This document shows positions 1 to 5,606 of a stretch of DNA of 6,348 bases, one piece after another. The position numbers were made by a program, and so were the translations under genes. Source of the DNA: Acidimicrobiia bacterium (lineage in GTDB: Bacteria; Actinomycetota; Acidimicrobiia; Spongiisociales; ZC4RG35); the NCBI GenBank assembly GCA_009377735.1, contig WHTL01000231.1, forward strand, positions 1-6,348, written 5' to 3'. How positions within the stretch are numbered: the first letter of the stretch is position 1; every line of letters starts with the position of its first letter. Below the pieces are notes generated by a model. That model made no database searches and was not told the DNA's origin. It saw nothing but the letters and a program-made list of their open reading frames with translations.

Positions 1-24
1 CCGTCGAAACCTTCCATCGCTGAC

Positions 25-30
25 AAGGAG
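25..30 (+). promoter_or_regulatory. Strong Shine-Dalgarno sequence ahead of a short ORF
   Basis: AAGGAG lies six bases before the ATG at 37. It is the best ribosome binding site in the window and is the main reason to take the short frame at 37 seriously. A TGA at 21-23, in another frame, stands just before it. This resembles the junction between two genes of a plus-strand operon, with an upstream gene ending ...V-E-T-F-H-R. Only six codons of that upstream frame are visible, so it is not called. Confidence 0.5.
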
Positions 31-36
31 AACCTC

Positions 37-96
37 ATGACCAACATCTCGTATCCGGTGCCCTCACCGACACCCCGATTCACACCAGCCACCTAG
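37..96 (+). CDS. Short 19-codon ORF of unknown function, ending at the element edge
   Basis: The frame reads M-T-N-I-S-Y-P-V-P-S-P-T-P-R-F-T-P-A-T and stops at TAG 94-96. It is rich in Pro, Thr and Ser, has no recognisable domain, and is too short for a family assignment. The start is supported by AAGGAG six bases upstream. Its stop codon is the outer tip of the left inverted repeat of the putative element at 94-260, so this may be the first codons of a gene broken by an insertion. It could also be a genuine small protein. A third option is the C-terminus of a longer protein, because the same frame is open from base 1 and the ATG would then be internal. It converges on pepP. Function is unknown. 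Confidence 0.35.
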   Translation: MTNISYPVPSPTPRFTPAT

Positions 97-112
97 GACG
101 GTGTTGAACAAT
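94..112 (+). repeat. Left terminal inverted repeat
   Basis: TAGGACGGTGTTGAACAAT. It differs from the right copy only at base 109 (C here, T in the other arm). Inward, both arms also share GTC after a three-base offset (117-119 here). The first three bases are the TAG that ends the short plus-strand ORF. Confidence 0.8.
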
Positions 113-153
113 ATATGTCACCCATCTCGCCGACCAGTCATCACCGCTGGCTG

Positions 154-203
154 CGTCCTCGTCCTCGAAGCACCGCCCCGGGTGCGCCTTCGTCCTGCGT
201 CCT
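154..203. repeat. CGTCCT hexamer cluster around a central hairpin
   Basis: CGTCCT occurs at 154-159, 160-165, 191-196 and 198-203, and again inside the right terminal repeat (254-259). Its complement AGGACG is in the left terminal repeat (95-100). Between the two internal pairs is a hairpin: GCACC (170-174) pairs with GGTGC (181-185) around the loop GCCCCG, and CGAA (166-169) pairs with TTCG (189-192) across a three-base bulge. The hairpin centre (177.5) lies within one base of the element centre (177). Confidence 0.5.
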
Positions 204-207
204 TGCC

Positions 208-229
208 ATCGGCGCGCCTGGCCGCCGAT
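208..229. repeat. Second small hairpin inside the element
   Basis: ATCGGC (208-213) pairs with GCCGAT (224-229) around a ten-base loop that starts within the palindrome GGCGCGCC (211-218). No U-run follows on either strand, so it is not a standard Rho-independent terminator. Confidence 0.35.
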
Positions 230-241
230 CTGCACAACGAC

Positions 242-260
242 ATTATTCAACACCGTCCTA
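242..260 (-). repeat. Right terminal inverted repeat, overlapping the pepP stop
   Basis: On the minus strand this reads TAGGACGGTGTTGAATAAT. Its first three bases (260-258) are the TAG stop codon of pepP. If the element had inserted at a TA and were removed precisely, pepP would still read GTG TAG, because the base beyond the left arm on the minus strand is also G. The insertion therefore need not have shortened PepP. Confidence 0.8.
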
Positions 261-1619
261 CACGGGGACTGACTTGCTTAGGTTGCGGTGGCCGTCGGGG
301 GTGATGGCGATGTCGTCTTCGATACGGACCCCGATCCCGAGGAACTCTTCCGGGACCTGGTGGGTTATCTCCTCGATGTCGTCGGGCTTTTCCACTTTCT
401 CGCCGAGCATCCGCGACTTCATCTCGGCGTCGATGTCGTATTCCCGCATTTCCAGGGTGATCTCACCCTTGTCGTCGGCGACATAGATTCCGGGCTCGAC
501 GGTGAACACCATCCCCTCCTCCAGGGGTCGATGGTCGCCGTTCAGGCGATAGCGGCCGCTGTCGTGTACATCCAGACCGAGCCAATGGCCGATCCCGTGG
601 AAGAGGAACGTCCGGTAATGGTGCATGGACAGGGCACGGTCGACCGGGCCGGGTATCAGACCCAGGTCCACCAGCCCCTCGGTCACCACGCCAATGGCAG
701 CCTCGTTGATGTCCTTGAAGGTGTTTCCCGGCACCGCCTTCTCGATACCTGCCACCTCGGCAGTGAGGACGACGTCGTAGATAGCACGTTGGGGTGCGCT
801 AAAGACCCCGTTGATGGGGAAGGTGCGGGTGATGTCGGCTCCGTAGCCGTCCACCTCGCAGGCGGCGTCGATGAGGAGGAGATCTCCGTCCTCCATTAGC
901 CGGCGATTCTCGACGTAGTGAAGGATGCAGGCGTTGGGTCCCGAGGCCACGATGGGCGGATATCCGTTGTCGGTGGCTCCGGCACCGAACCACAATGCTT
1001 CCATCTCGGCTTGGACCTGATACTCGTGGACGCCGGGGGCGGCCACCTCCGTGGCCCGGATATGGGCATCACCCGAAAGCTCGGCGGCTCGTGCCATTAG
1101 TTCCATCTCGGCAGGTGTCTTCCTCAGCCGGAGCTCCCCGACGGGGCCCGCCACATCGGCCAACTCCACCACAGGAACCCCCCAGCGGTCCCCGAACTGA
1201 CGCATCTCGGTCACGGTCTTGATGATCGTGTCGTCGAGCCGACCACCCAGGGAGTACCAGAGGCGCTCTCGCCCATGGACGAGGGATTTCAGCTTGGAGG
1301 AGAAGGTACCGACCTCGTAAGCCTCGTCGGCACCGAATCTCTCCTTGGCACCTTCCGTTCCCGCCCGGTAGCCGGTCCAAGCCTCGGCATCGGGGTCACG
1401 GGGGTTGACGAAAAGCTGATAGGCACCGTCGTGGTGTCCGGGAGCGAGCACGGCTATGGCATCGGGTTCGTCGAACCCGGTGAGCCAGCGGAAGGTTGAG
1501 TCCTGGCGGAACGGAAACTCGACGTCGTCATTGCGAGTTGTCATGGTTGCGCTTGGAACGATTATCAGGTCGTTCTCGCCGATCAGGGCGAGAAGTCGGT
1601 CACGGTTGGTGGAGTGCAT
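258..1619 (-). CDS. pepP: Xaa-Pro aminopeptidase (PepP type, peptidase family M24B)
   Basis: A 453-residue metalloaminopeptidase that should remove an N-terminal residue preceding proline, in the cytoplasm (no signal peptide seen). The AMP_N domain fills about residues 1-150, with the family-like stretch F-R-Q-D-S-T-F-R-W-L-T-G-F. The pita-bread catalytic domain follows. All five metal ligands are visible: D251 and D262 (L-I-D-A-A and A-D-I-T-R-T-F), H345 (H-G-I-G-H-W), E375 (V-E-P-G) and E434 (R-I-E-D-D). H234 and H352 match the accessory histidines of E. coli PepP. Between E375 and E434 there are roughly 35 more residues, highly charged, than in E. coli. ATG 1619 is chosen because the homologous N-terminus begins there, although the purine-rich GAGGAA is some 15 bases away. 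It follows the EEP gene after 11 bases and is probably co-transcribed with it. Its TAG stop lies in an inverted repeat. Confidence 0.92.
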   Translation of the reverse strand: MHSTNRDRLLALIGENDLIIVPSATMTTRNDDVEFPFRQDSTFRWLTGFDEPDAIAVLAPGHHDGAYQLFVNPRDPDAEAWTGYRAGTEGAKERFGADEAYEVGTFSSKLKSLVHGRERLWYSLGGRLDDTIIKTVTEMRQFGDRWGVPVVELADVAGPVGELRLRKTPAEMELMARAAELSGDAHIRATEVAAPGVHEYQVQAEMEALWFGAGATDNGYPPIVASGPNACILHYVENRRLMEDGDLLLIDAACEVDGYGADITRTFPINGVFSAPQRAIYDVVLTAEVAGIEKAVPGNTFKDINEAAIGVVTEGLVDLGLIPGPVDRALSMHHYRTFLFHGIGHWLGLDVHDSGRYRLNGDHRPLEEGMVFTVEPGIYVADDKGEITLEMREYDIDAEMKSRMLGEKVEKPDDIEEITHQVPEEFLGIGVRIEDDIAITPDGHRNLSKSVPV

Positions 1620-1630
1620 CAGGACCCAGG

Positions 1631-2536
1631 CTAGTTCCTCGTCAGATCGACGATAAGTGGGAGGTGGTCGCTCCCCATGGGTGGTCCCAGCTCCCTTCTC
1701 ACCACGCCAAGACCATCGGAGTGGAGGAGGTGGTCGATGGACACCTGCATTGGTGCGATTGACCTGGCGGGATAGCTCAGCTCCAGGCCGAAGCCGTTTT
1801 GGGAGTTCGCCAGCCCGGTGTCGGCAACGAACTGTCGGAACGGATGGGACCAGGGGGTGGCATTGAAGTCGCCAACGACTATCAGATCGCCCGATCTGGC
1901 GGTCACCCAATCGGTGTACCAGGCGAACTGCCCATTTCTGATGGCTATTCTCTCCTCCGTGCTGGGGGCCAGAGGGTGGATTGCCAGGATGGAGATCCCG
2001 TAGAGGGAAATCTCGATGGCGCGGGGCTCCTCGGCCGAGAAGCCGTATGAGGTGATCTCTACGGGATCACGGGTGAGCACCACGGTCCCGAAGATCAGAT
2101 CCTCGGTACGGGAACGTGTCACCTGGTAGTCGAGACCCGCCGAGCCGAGGGCGACCTCCCAGGGGCGGCTCGCCTCGTGGAGAACCACAACATCGGCATC
2201 GGTTCGCTCGATGAAGTCGACCACCTCGGCGAAGTCCTCGTTGGAGGCAAGGAGGTTGTAACTCATAATCCGGATGCTGCCCGGTCCCTCGGCAGGCTCC
2301 CCCATGAAAACCGGCACCACCACCGCCAGGTTTATGGCCGCGACGACCGCCACTGCGACCCCGGTCCTCCACCAGCGCGCCATCAGGAGTAGCCCAGCAC
2401 CCACGCCGACGGCCAAAGCCAATTGGGGTCGGAAGCTGGCAACGAGGTCGAGTATCCACCATTGATCACCAAAGAAGGCGAGCAGGCTGACCGCGGCTAG
2501 CGCCACCGATACCACCGCAACCAATATCACCGTCAC
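1631..2536 (-). CDS. Membrane-anchored EEP-superfamily hydrolase (YafD/VanJ-like)
   Basis: A 301-residue protein with three predicted membrane helices (about residues 3-21, 37-53 and 58-78) followed by an endonuclease/exonuclease/phosphatase domain (about 88-299). The R-W-W-R loop between helices 2 and 3 suggests an inside loop, which puts the catalytic domain outside the membrane. Expected catalytic residues are present: N94 (S-Y-N), E121 (L-H-E), H187 (A-I-H-P), D223 and N225 (G-D-F-N), D268 (S-I-D-H) and D290-H291 (G-S-D-H-L-P). This layout resembles YafD-like proteins and VanJ, a membrane enzyme linked to undecaprenyl pyrophosphate and teicoplanin resistance. The substrate here is unknown: a lipid phosphate or nucleic acid are both possible. 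The start is GTG with no visible Shine-Dalgarno. It is the first possible start after an in-frame TGA, but a slightly later GTG cannot be excluded. It lies 30 bases after argH and 11 before pepP. Confidence 0.82.
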   Translation of the reverse strand: MTVILVAVVSVALAAVSLLAFFGDQWWILDLVASFRPQLALAVGVGAGLLLMARWWRTGVAVAVVAAINLAVVVPVFMGEPAEGPGSIRIMSYNLLASNEDFAEVVDFIERTDADVVVLHEASRPWEVALGSAGLDYQVTRSRTEDLIFGTVVLTRDPVEITSYGFSAEEPRAIEISLYGISILAIHPLAPSTEERIAIRNGQFAWYTDWVTARSGDLIVVGDFNATPWSHPFRQFVADTGLANSQNGFGLELSYPARSIAPMQVSIDHLLHSDGLGVVRRELGPPMGSDHLPLIVDLTRN

Positions 2537-2566
2537 AGGGTAGGTGGGATTCGACCCTCAATCCGT

Positions 2567-3922
2567 CTAATCGCCGAGAAGCTCGCGTAGCCGGGTCAGT
2601 TGGGTGTGGACGCTTTGGGGGCTGCCGCCTCCGGGGCTGGACCTCGCCTGCATGGAGGCGAGGGGGTCGATGCTCTCGATGTCTTCGGGCCGGAACGCGT
2701 CGTGGGCAGCGGTGAGCTCGTCGACGGTGACGTCGGCCAGTTCGTGACCCGATTCGACCAGTCTGCCCACTAGTTCCCCGACTGCACCGTGGGCATGACG
2801 GAAGGGGACACCGCGTCGCACCAAGATCTCCGCTAGATCGAGGGCGCTCGTCCACGACGAGGGCGCCGGGGGATGGAACTCGGCGCCATCCAACATCGCG
2901 GTGAGGGCGATCAATGTTCCCGAGAGGAGATCGTCGACCCGGAACACCTGCGTCTTGTCACCCTGGAGGTCCCGGTTGTAGGCCAACGGGAGCGCCTTCT
3001 GCAGGGTGAGAATGGTGGTCATGGCACCGATCGCCTCGGCACTCCGACCCCTGGCAAGTTCCGCCATATCGGGGTTCTTCTTCTGGGGTAGTGCCGAGGA
3101 CCCGGTGGTGTGCCGATCGGCGAAGGTGACCCACGAGAACTCGCTGGTCGCCCAAAGGATCAACTCCTCGGAGAGGCGGGAGAGGTTCACCATCGCCTGG
3201 GTGGCACAAAACACGTACTCCGCCACGAGATCGCGGGAGCCCACGGCATCAAGGGAGTTGTCGAAGGTGCCCTCCATCCCGAGCGCCGACGCAGCCACCT
3301 CAGGATCCAACGGGAGCGACGAACCCCCCGAGGCGCTGGCGCCCAAGGGCGACTCCGAGAGTCGGACGAGCAGATCGAAGAACCGGGACCGATCCCGCAC
3401 GGCCATCCAGGCGTAGGCGAGCAGATGGTGCCCCAGGGGGACGACCTGCGCCTGTTGGAGGTGGGTGTACGACGCCACCGGTGTCTCGGCATGGTCCTCG
3501 GCTATCCCGGCGAGGGTCAGGGCGAACTTCGAGAGCTCTGCGATGCGCAGCGAAGCCATACGACGGAGATGGAGCCTGATATCGAGAGCTATCTGGTCGT
3601 TGCGCGAGCGACCCGTGTGAAGCTTGGCCCCGACCTCGCCCACCAGTTCGACGAGACGACGCTCCACCGCCGAGTGGACATCCTCGTCACCTTCGGTGAA
3701 CTCGAAAGTCCCCTCCACCGCCTCCTCCTCGATCTGGACGAGACCGGACCGGAGAGCCTCGGACTCATCGACGGTGATGATTCCCGTCTCCCCCAGCATG
3801 GTGACATGCGCCGCCGAACCGGCGATATCGTCAAGGAGGAGTCGTCGGTCGGAATGATCCACCGTGTAGGCCCAAAGTCCATCGTCGGGCTTTTCTGCGA
3901 ACCGCCCACCCCAGAGTGTCAT
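2567..3922 (-). CDS. argH: Argininosuccinate lyase
   Basis: Cleaves argininosuccinate to arginine and fumarate, the last step of arginine synthesis, as a cytoplasmic tetramer in known members. The 451 residues match the usual length. Landmarks: W-G-G-R-F near the N-terminus, D-V-H-S-A-V-E (81-87), H-T-G-R-S-R-N-D-Q (102-110), T-H-L-Q (153-156), the signature G-S-S-A-L-P-Q-K-K-N-P-D (274-285) with the catalytic serine, and L-A-Y-N-R-D-L-Q (313-320). Several positions depart from the family pattern: L278 where Met is usual, Q157 for Arg and V160 for Pro in the T-H-L-Q region, and G321 for Glu in Q-E-D-K. The core catalytic residues remain, so an active enzyme is likely, but the divergence is notable. 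ATG 3922 lies nine bases after the argG stop. AGGTGAG at the end of argG can act as ribosome binding site, implying translational coupling. Confidence 0.94.
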   Translation of the reverse strand: MTLWGGRFAEKPDDGLWAYTVDHSDRRLLLDDIAGSAAHVTMLGETGIITVDESEALRSGLVQIEEEAVEGTFEFTEGDEDVHSAVERRLVELVGEVGAKLHTGRSRNDQIALDIRLHLRRMASLRIAELSKFALTLAGIAEDHAETPVASYTHLQQAQVVPLGHHLLAYAWMAVRDRSRFFDLLVRLSESPLGASASGGSSLPLDPEVAASALGMEGTFDNSLDAVGSRDLVAEYVFCATQAMVNLSRLSEELILWATSEFSWVTFADRHTTGSSALPQKKNPDMAELARGRSAEAIGAMTTILTLQKALPLAYNRDLQGDKTQVFRVDDLLSGTLIALTAMLDGAEFHPPAPSSWTSALDLAEILVRRGVPFRHAHGAVGELVGRLVESGHELADVTVDELTAAHDAFRPEDIESIDPLASMQARSSPGGGSPQSVHTQLTRLRELLGD

Positions 3923-3931
3923 GGGAGGGCC

Positions 3932-5134
3932 CTACTCACCTTCGGCTATCAGTTCTTCGGCGAGGCGGCGGAGGCGGAGAGCGTTTAGGCGGATGAAACC
4001 GGCGGCGTCTGCCTGGTCGTAGACGTCGTCTTCTTCGAAGGTCGCCGTTGCGGCGTCGTAGAGACCGTGTTTCTCCGAGCGGCGACCCACGATCGAGACG
4101 CTTCCCTTGTACAACTTGAGTCGGGCCTCGCCGTTGACACGCTTTTGGATGGAGTCCATGAACGACTGGAGCGCCTTGCGCTCCGGTGAGAACCAGAAGC
4201 CGTTGTAGACGATCTCGGCGTAGCGGGGGACCATCTCGTCGCGGAGGTGTACCACCTCACGGTCGAGCGTGATCGATTCCACTGCACGGTGGGCGTGATA
4301 GAGAAGGGTGCCGCCGGGTGTCTCATACACCCCCCGGGACTTCATACCCACGAACCGGTTCTCCACGATGTCGATCCGGCCGACACCGTTGCGCCCCGCG
4401 ATCTCATTCGCCTTTTCGAGCAAATGACTGGGCGAGAAGGGCTCGCCGTCGATCGACGCCGGGTTGCCCTCCTCGAAGCCGACCACGACATACTCGGGTT
4501 CGTCGGGGGCGTCCTCGGGGTCCACGGTCATGGAGAACATCGAGGTGTCGGGGGCTACCCACGGATCTTCGAGCACCCCTCCCTCATAGGAGACGTGGAG
4601 CATGTTGGCATCCATGGAGTAAGGCCGCTCCGGTGTCACCGGTACGGGGATGCCACGCTCCTTCGCATAGGCAACACAGTCGGCCCGACCCCGGAGATCC
4701 CACTCGCGCCAAGGGGCGATCACCTTGATATCGGGGTCGATGGCGAACGCCGAGAGCTCGAAGCGGACCTGGTCGTTGCCCTTCCCGGTGGCTCCGTGGG
4801 CAATGGCGTCGGCTCCCTGCTCACGGGCGACCCTCATCATGCCCTTCGTGATGATGGGTCGGGCCAGGGACGTTCCCAACAGGTAGTAGCCCTCATAGAT
4901 GGCGGCGGCGCGGAGAGCCGGGAACACGGCCGAGGACACGAACTCGGCCCGGAGGTCCTCCACCACGGCGTCGACCGCACCTGACGCCAGCGCCTTCTCC
5001 TTGGCCTCGGCAACCTCGGCGCCCTGACCGACGTCAGCGGTATAGGCAATCACGTCGGCGTGATAGGTCTCGCGGATCCAGGCCAAGATGACCGAGGTGT
5101 CCAATCCACCCGAATAGGCAAGTACGACCTTCAT
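3932..5134 (-). CDS. argG: Argininosuccinate synthase
   Basis: Uses ATP to condense citrulline with aspartate into argininosuccinate in the cytoplasm. The 400-residue length is typical. The ATP-binding loop A-Y-S-G-G-L-D-T-S is at 6-14, followed by G-T-S-L-A-R-P (87-93), G-K-G-N-D-Q-V-R-F-E (117-126), S-M-D-A-N-M-L-H (173-180), G-G-V-L-E-D-P (185-191) and G-V-G-R-I-D-I-V-E-N-R (250-260). The usual Cys of H-G-C-T-G-K-G is Ala115 here. The sequence belongs to the ASS1-like subtype rather than the W-G-R-A-V-E-T form known from Mycobacterium. A longer frame upstream (to 5266) is rejected because it overlaps argR and lacks family similarity. ATG 5134 is one base after the argR stop, so translation is probably coupled. 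Regulation by ArgR through the argR promoter is likely. Confidence 0.96.
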   Translation of the reverse strand: MKVVLAYSGGLDTSVILAWIRETYHADVIAYTADVGQGAEVAEAKEKALASGAVDAVVEDLRAEFVSSAVFPALRAAAIYEGYYLLGTSLARPIITKGMMRVAREQGADAIAHGATGKGNDQVRFELSAFAIDPDIKVIAPWREWDLRGRADCVAYAKERGIPVPVTPERPYSMDANMLHVSYEGGVLEDPWVAPDTSMFSMTVDPEDAPDEPEYVVVGFEEGNPASIDGEPFSPSHLLEKANEIAGRNGVGRIDIVENRFVGMKSRGVYETPGGTLLYHAHRAVESITLDREVVHLRDEMVPRYAEIVYNGFWFSPERKALQSFMDSIQKRVNGEARLKLYKGSVSIVGRRSEKHGLYDAATATFEEDDVYDQADAAGFIRLNALRLRRLAEELIAEGE

Positions 5135-5135
5135 C

Positions 5136-5573
5136 TCATTCCATTCGCAATCTCTCGATGACATCACCGGTGGTCGCATCCTCGGCAACCACCACGAGGA
5201 CGGTGTCGTCTCCCGCCACCGACCCCACCGCACCCTCCACATGTGCGGCATCAACGGCGGCGGCAACTACCTGGCCGGCACCAGGAGGAGTGTGAATGAC
5301 GATCAGATTTCCGGATGGAATTATTGCCCGCGCCCAGTCGGCCACGGTCTGGTGGAGTTGACGGGTGATGGCATCGGTGTCCGGTACCTCACCGAGGACA
5401 TAGTGTTCCCCATTCTTACCGGCGCCCATGGCGTAGAGGTCCCGACTGACGGTGGCCTGGGTCACCGCGAAGCCGACGTCGTCCAACATTTCGACCAGCT
5501 CGGATTGACTCTTGATGGGTTGCTTCTCGATCAGGGCGCGGATGGCCCGTCTCCGAGCCGCCGTGGTAGTCAT
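5136..5573 (-). CDS. argR: Arginine repressor
   Basis: An arginine-responsive transcription factor of 145 residues, a little shorter than many family members. The N-terminal winged helix (about 1-65) contains S-Q-S-E-L-V-E-M-L and the recognition-helix signature T-Q-A-T-V-S-R-D-L (38-46). The C-terminal domain (about 78-145) contains N-L-I-V-I-H-T-P-P-G-A (89-99) and the arginine-binding and hexamer motif G-D-D-T (121-124). In known systems arginine promotes hexamer binding to paired ARG boxes that repress biosynthesis. ATG 5573 is the only usable start: in this frame a TAG, the stop of the upstream hydrolase, occurs 11 codons earlier with no ATG, GTG or TTG between. A TATAAT ends six bases before the ATG, which suggests a leaderless transcript. 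Its stop is one base before argG. Confidence 0.95.
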   Translation of the reverse strand: MTTTAARRRAIRALIEKQPIKSQSELVEMLDDVGFAVTQATVSRDLYAMGAGKNGEHYVLGEVPDTDAITRQLHQTVADWARAIIPSGNLIVIHTPPGAGQVVAAAVDAAHVEGAVGSVAGDDTVLVVVAEDATTGDVIERLRME

Positions 5574-5579
5574 GCACCC

Positions 5580-5585
5580 ATTATA
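5580..5585 (-). promoter_or_regulatory. Putative -10 box of the argR-argG-argH operon
   Basis: A perfect TATAAT on the minus strand, with six bases (GGGTGC) between it and the argR ATG. Transcription normally begins 6-8 bases past a -10 box, so the RNA would start at or next to the A of the ATG. No convincing -35 is seen at 16-18 bases. The nearest TTG-type hexamer (TTGCCG) is 24 bases upstream, inside the end of the hydrolase gene. Confidence 0.6.
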
Positions 5586-5598
5586 CGCATATGCGCAT
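5583..5598. promoter_or_regulatory. Palindrome overlapping the -10 box, candidate ARG box
   Basis: ATACGCATATGCGCAT is a 16-base palindrome with one mismatched pair around the perfect core CGCATATGCG (5586-5595). On the minus strand it fits the 5-4-5 spacing of the E. coli ARG box (TGAAT, four A/T, ATTCA) as TGCGC-ATAT-GCGTA: the outer TG and the terminal A agree, the middle of each half does not. It overlaps the -10 box, an ideal site for ArgR to repress its own operon. Binding is inference, and no second box is obvious in the 33-base gap. Confidence 0.5.
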
Positions 5599-5606
5599 GA
5601 CTCCTG

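Larger units (their letters stand above)
94..260. mobile_element. MITE-like element with 19-bp terminal inverted repeats
   Basis: A 167-base stretch is bounded by TAGGACGGTGTTGAACAAT (94-112) and the reverse complement of TAGGACGGTGTTGAATAAT (242-260). The two ends match at 18 of 19 positions, and the match stops abruptly at the outer edges (ACC outside on the left, CAC on the right). TA at both edges could be a target duplication of the Tc1/mariner-IS630 kind. On that reading the element proper is 96-258, 163 bases with 17-base repeats. No plausible transposase frame fits inside, so it would need a transposase in trans. The interior holds two GC-rich hairpins and four copies of CGTCCT. It separates the convergent short ORF and pepP. 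Alternatives are a remnant of a larger insertion sequence or a family of structured intergenic repeats. The repeat pair is seen directly; mobility is inference. Confidence 0.6.

Noticed and set aside
94..260. Inverted repeats as a simple bidirectional Rho-independent terminator
   Set aside because: The arms are 129 bases apart, only moderately GC-rich, and not followed by a U-run on either strand. A role in ending transcription is possible but not shown.
97..486. Continuation of the short plus-strand ORF beyond the element as an interrupted longer gene
   Set aside because: Joining the frame at the TA puts about 75 further codons antisense to the conserved end of pepP, with no recognisable protein, so a disrupted gene of this shape is unlikely.
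288..899. A 203-codon plus-strand frame opposite pepP
   Set aside because: Shadow of the pepP coding strand with no ribosome binding site or family motif.
1620..1910. N-terminal extension of the pepP frame by 97 codons
   Set aside because: It overlaps the C-terminal catalytic part of the EEP gene in another frame, and PepP homology begins at the ATG at 1619.
2537..2566. tRNA T-arm-like string GGGTCGAATCCC between argH and the EEP gene
   Set aside because: The loop lacks the T-T-C order of a real T arm and no acceptor, D or anticodon arms are present upstream. It also forms only a five-pair hairpin (GGATT/AATCC) with no U-run, so it is not called a terminator.
3110..3988. A 292-codon plus-strand reading frame opposite argH
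   Set aside because: It is antisense to a convincing argH, its translation has no recognisable domain, and long antisense frames are expected in high-GC genes.
4247..4984. A 245-codon plus-strand frame opposite argG
   Set aside because: Shadow of argG; composition follows the complementary codons and no domain is recognisable.
5135..5266. N-terminal extension of the argG frame by 44 codons
   Set aside because: It overlaps argR. ArgG proteins begin just before the A-Y-S-G-G-L-D loop, as the ATG at 5134 does.
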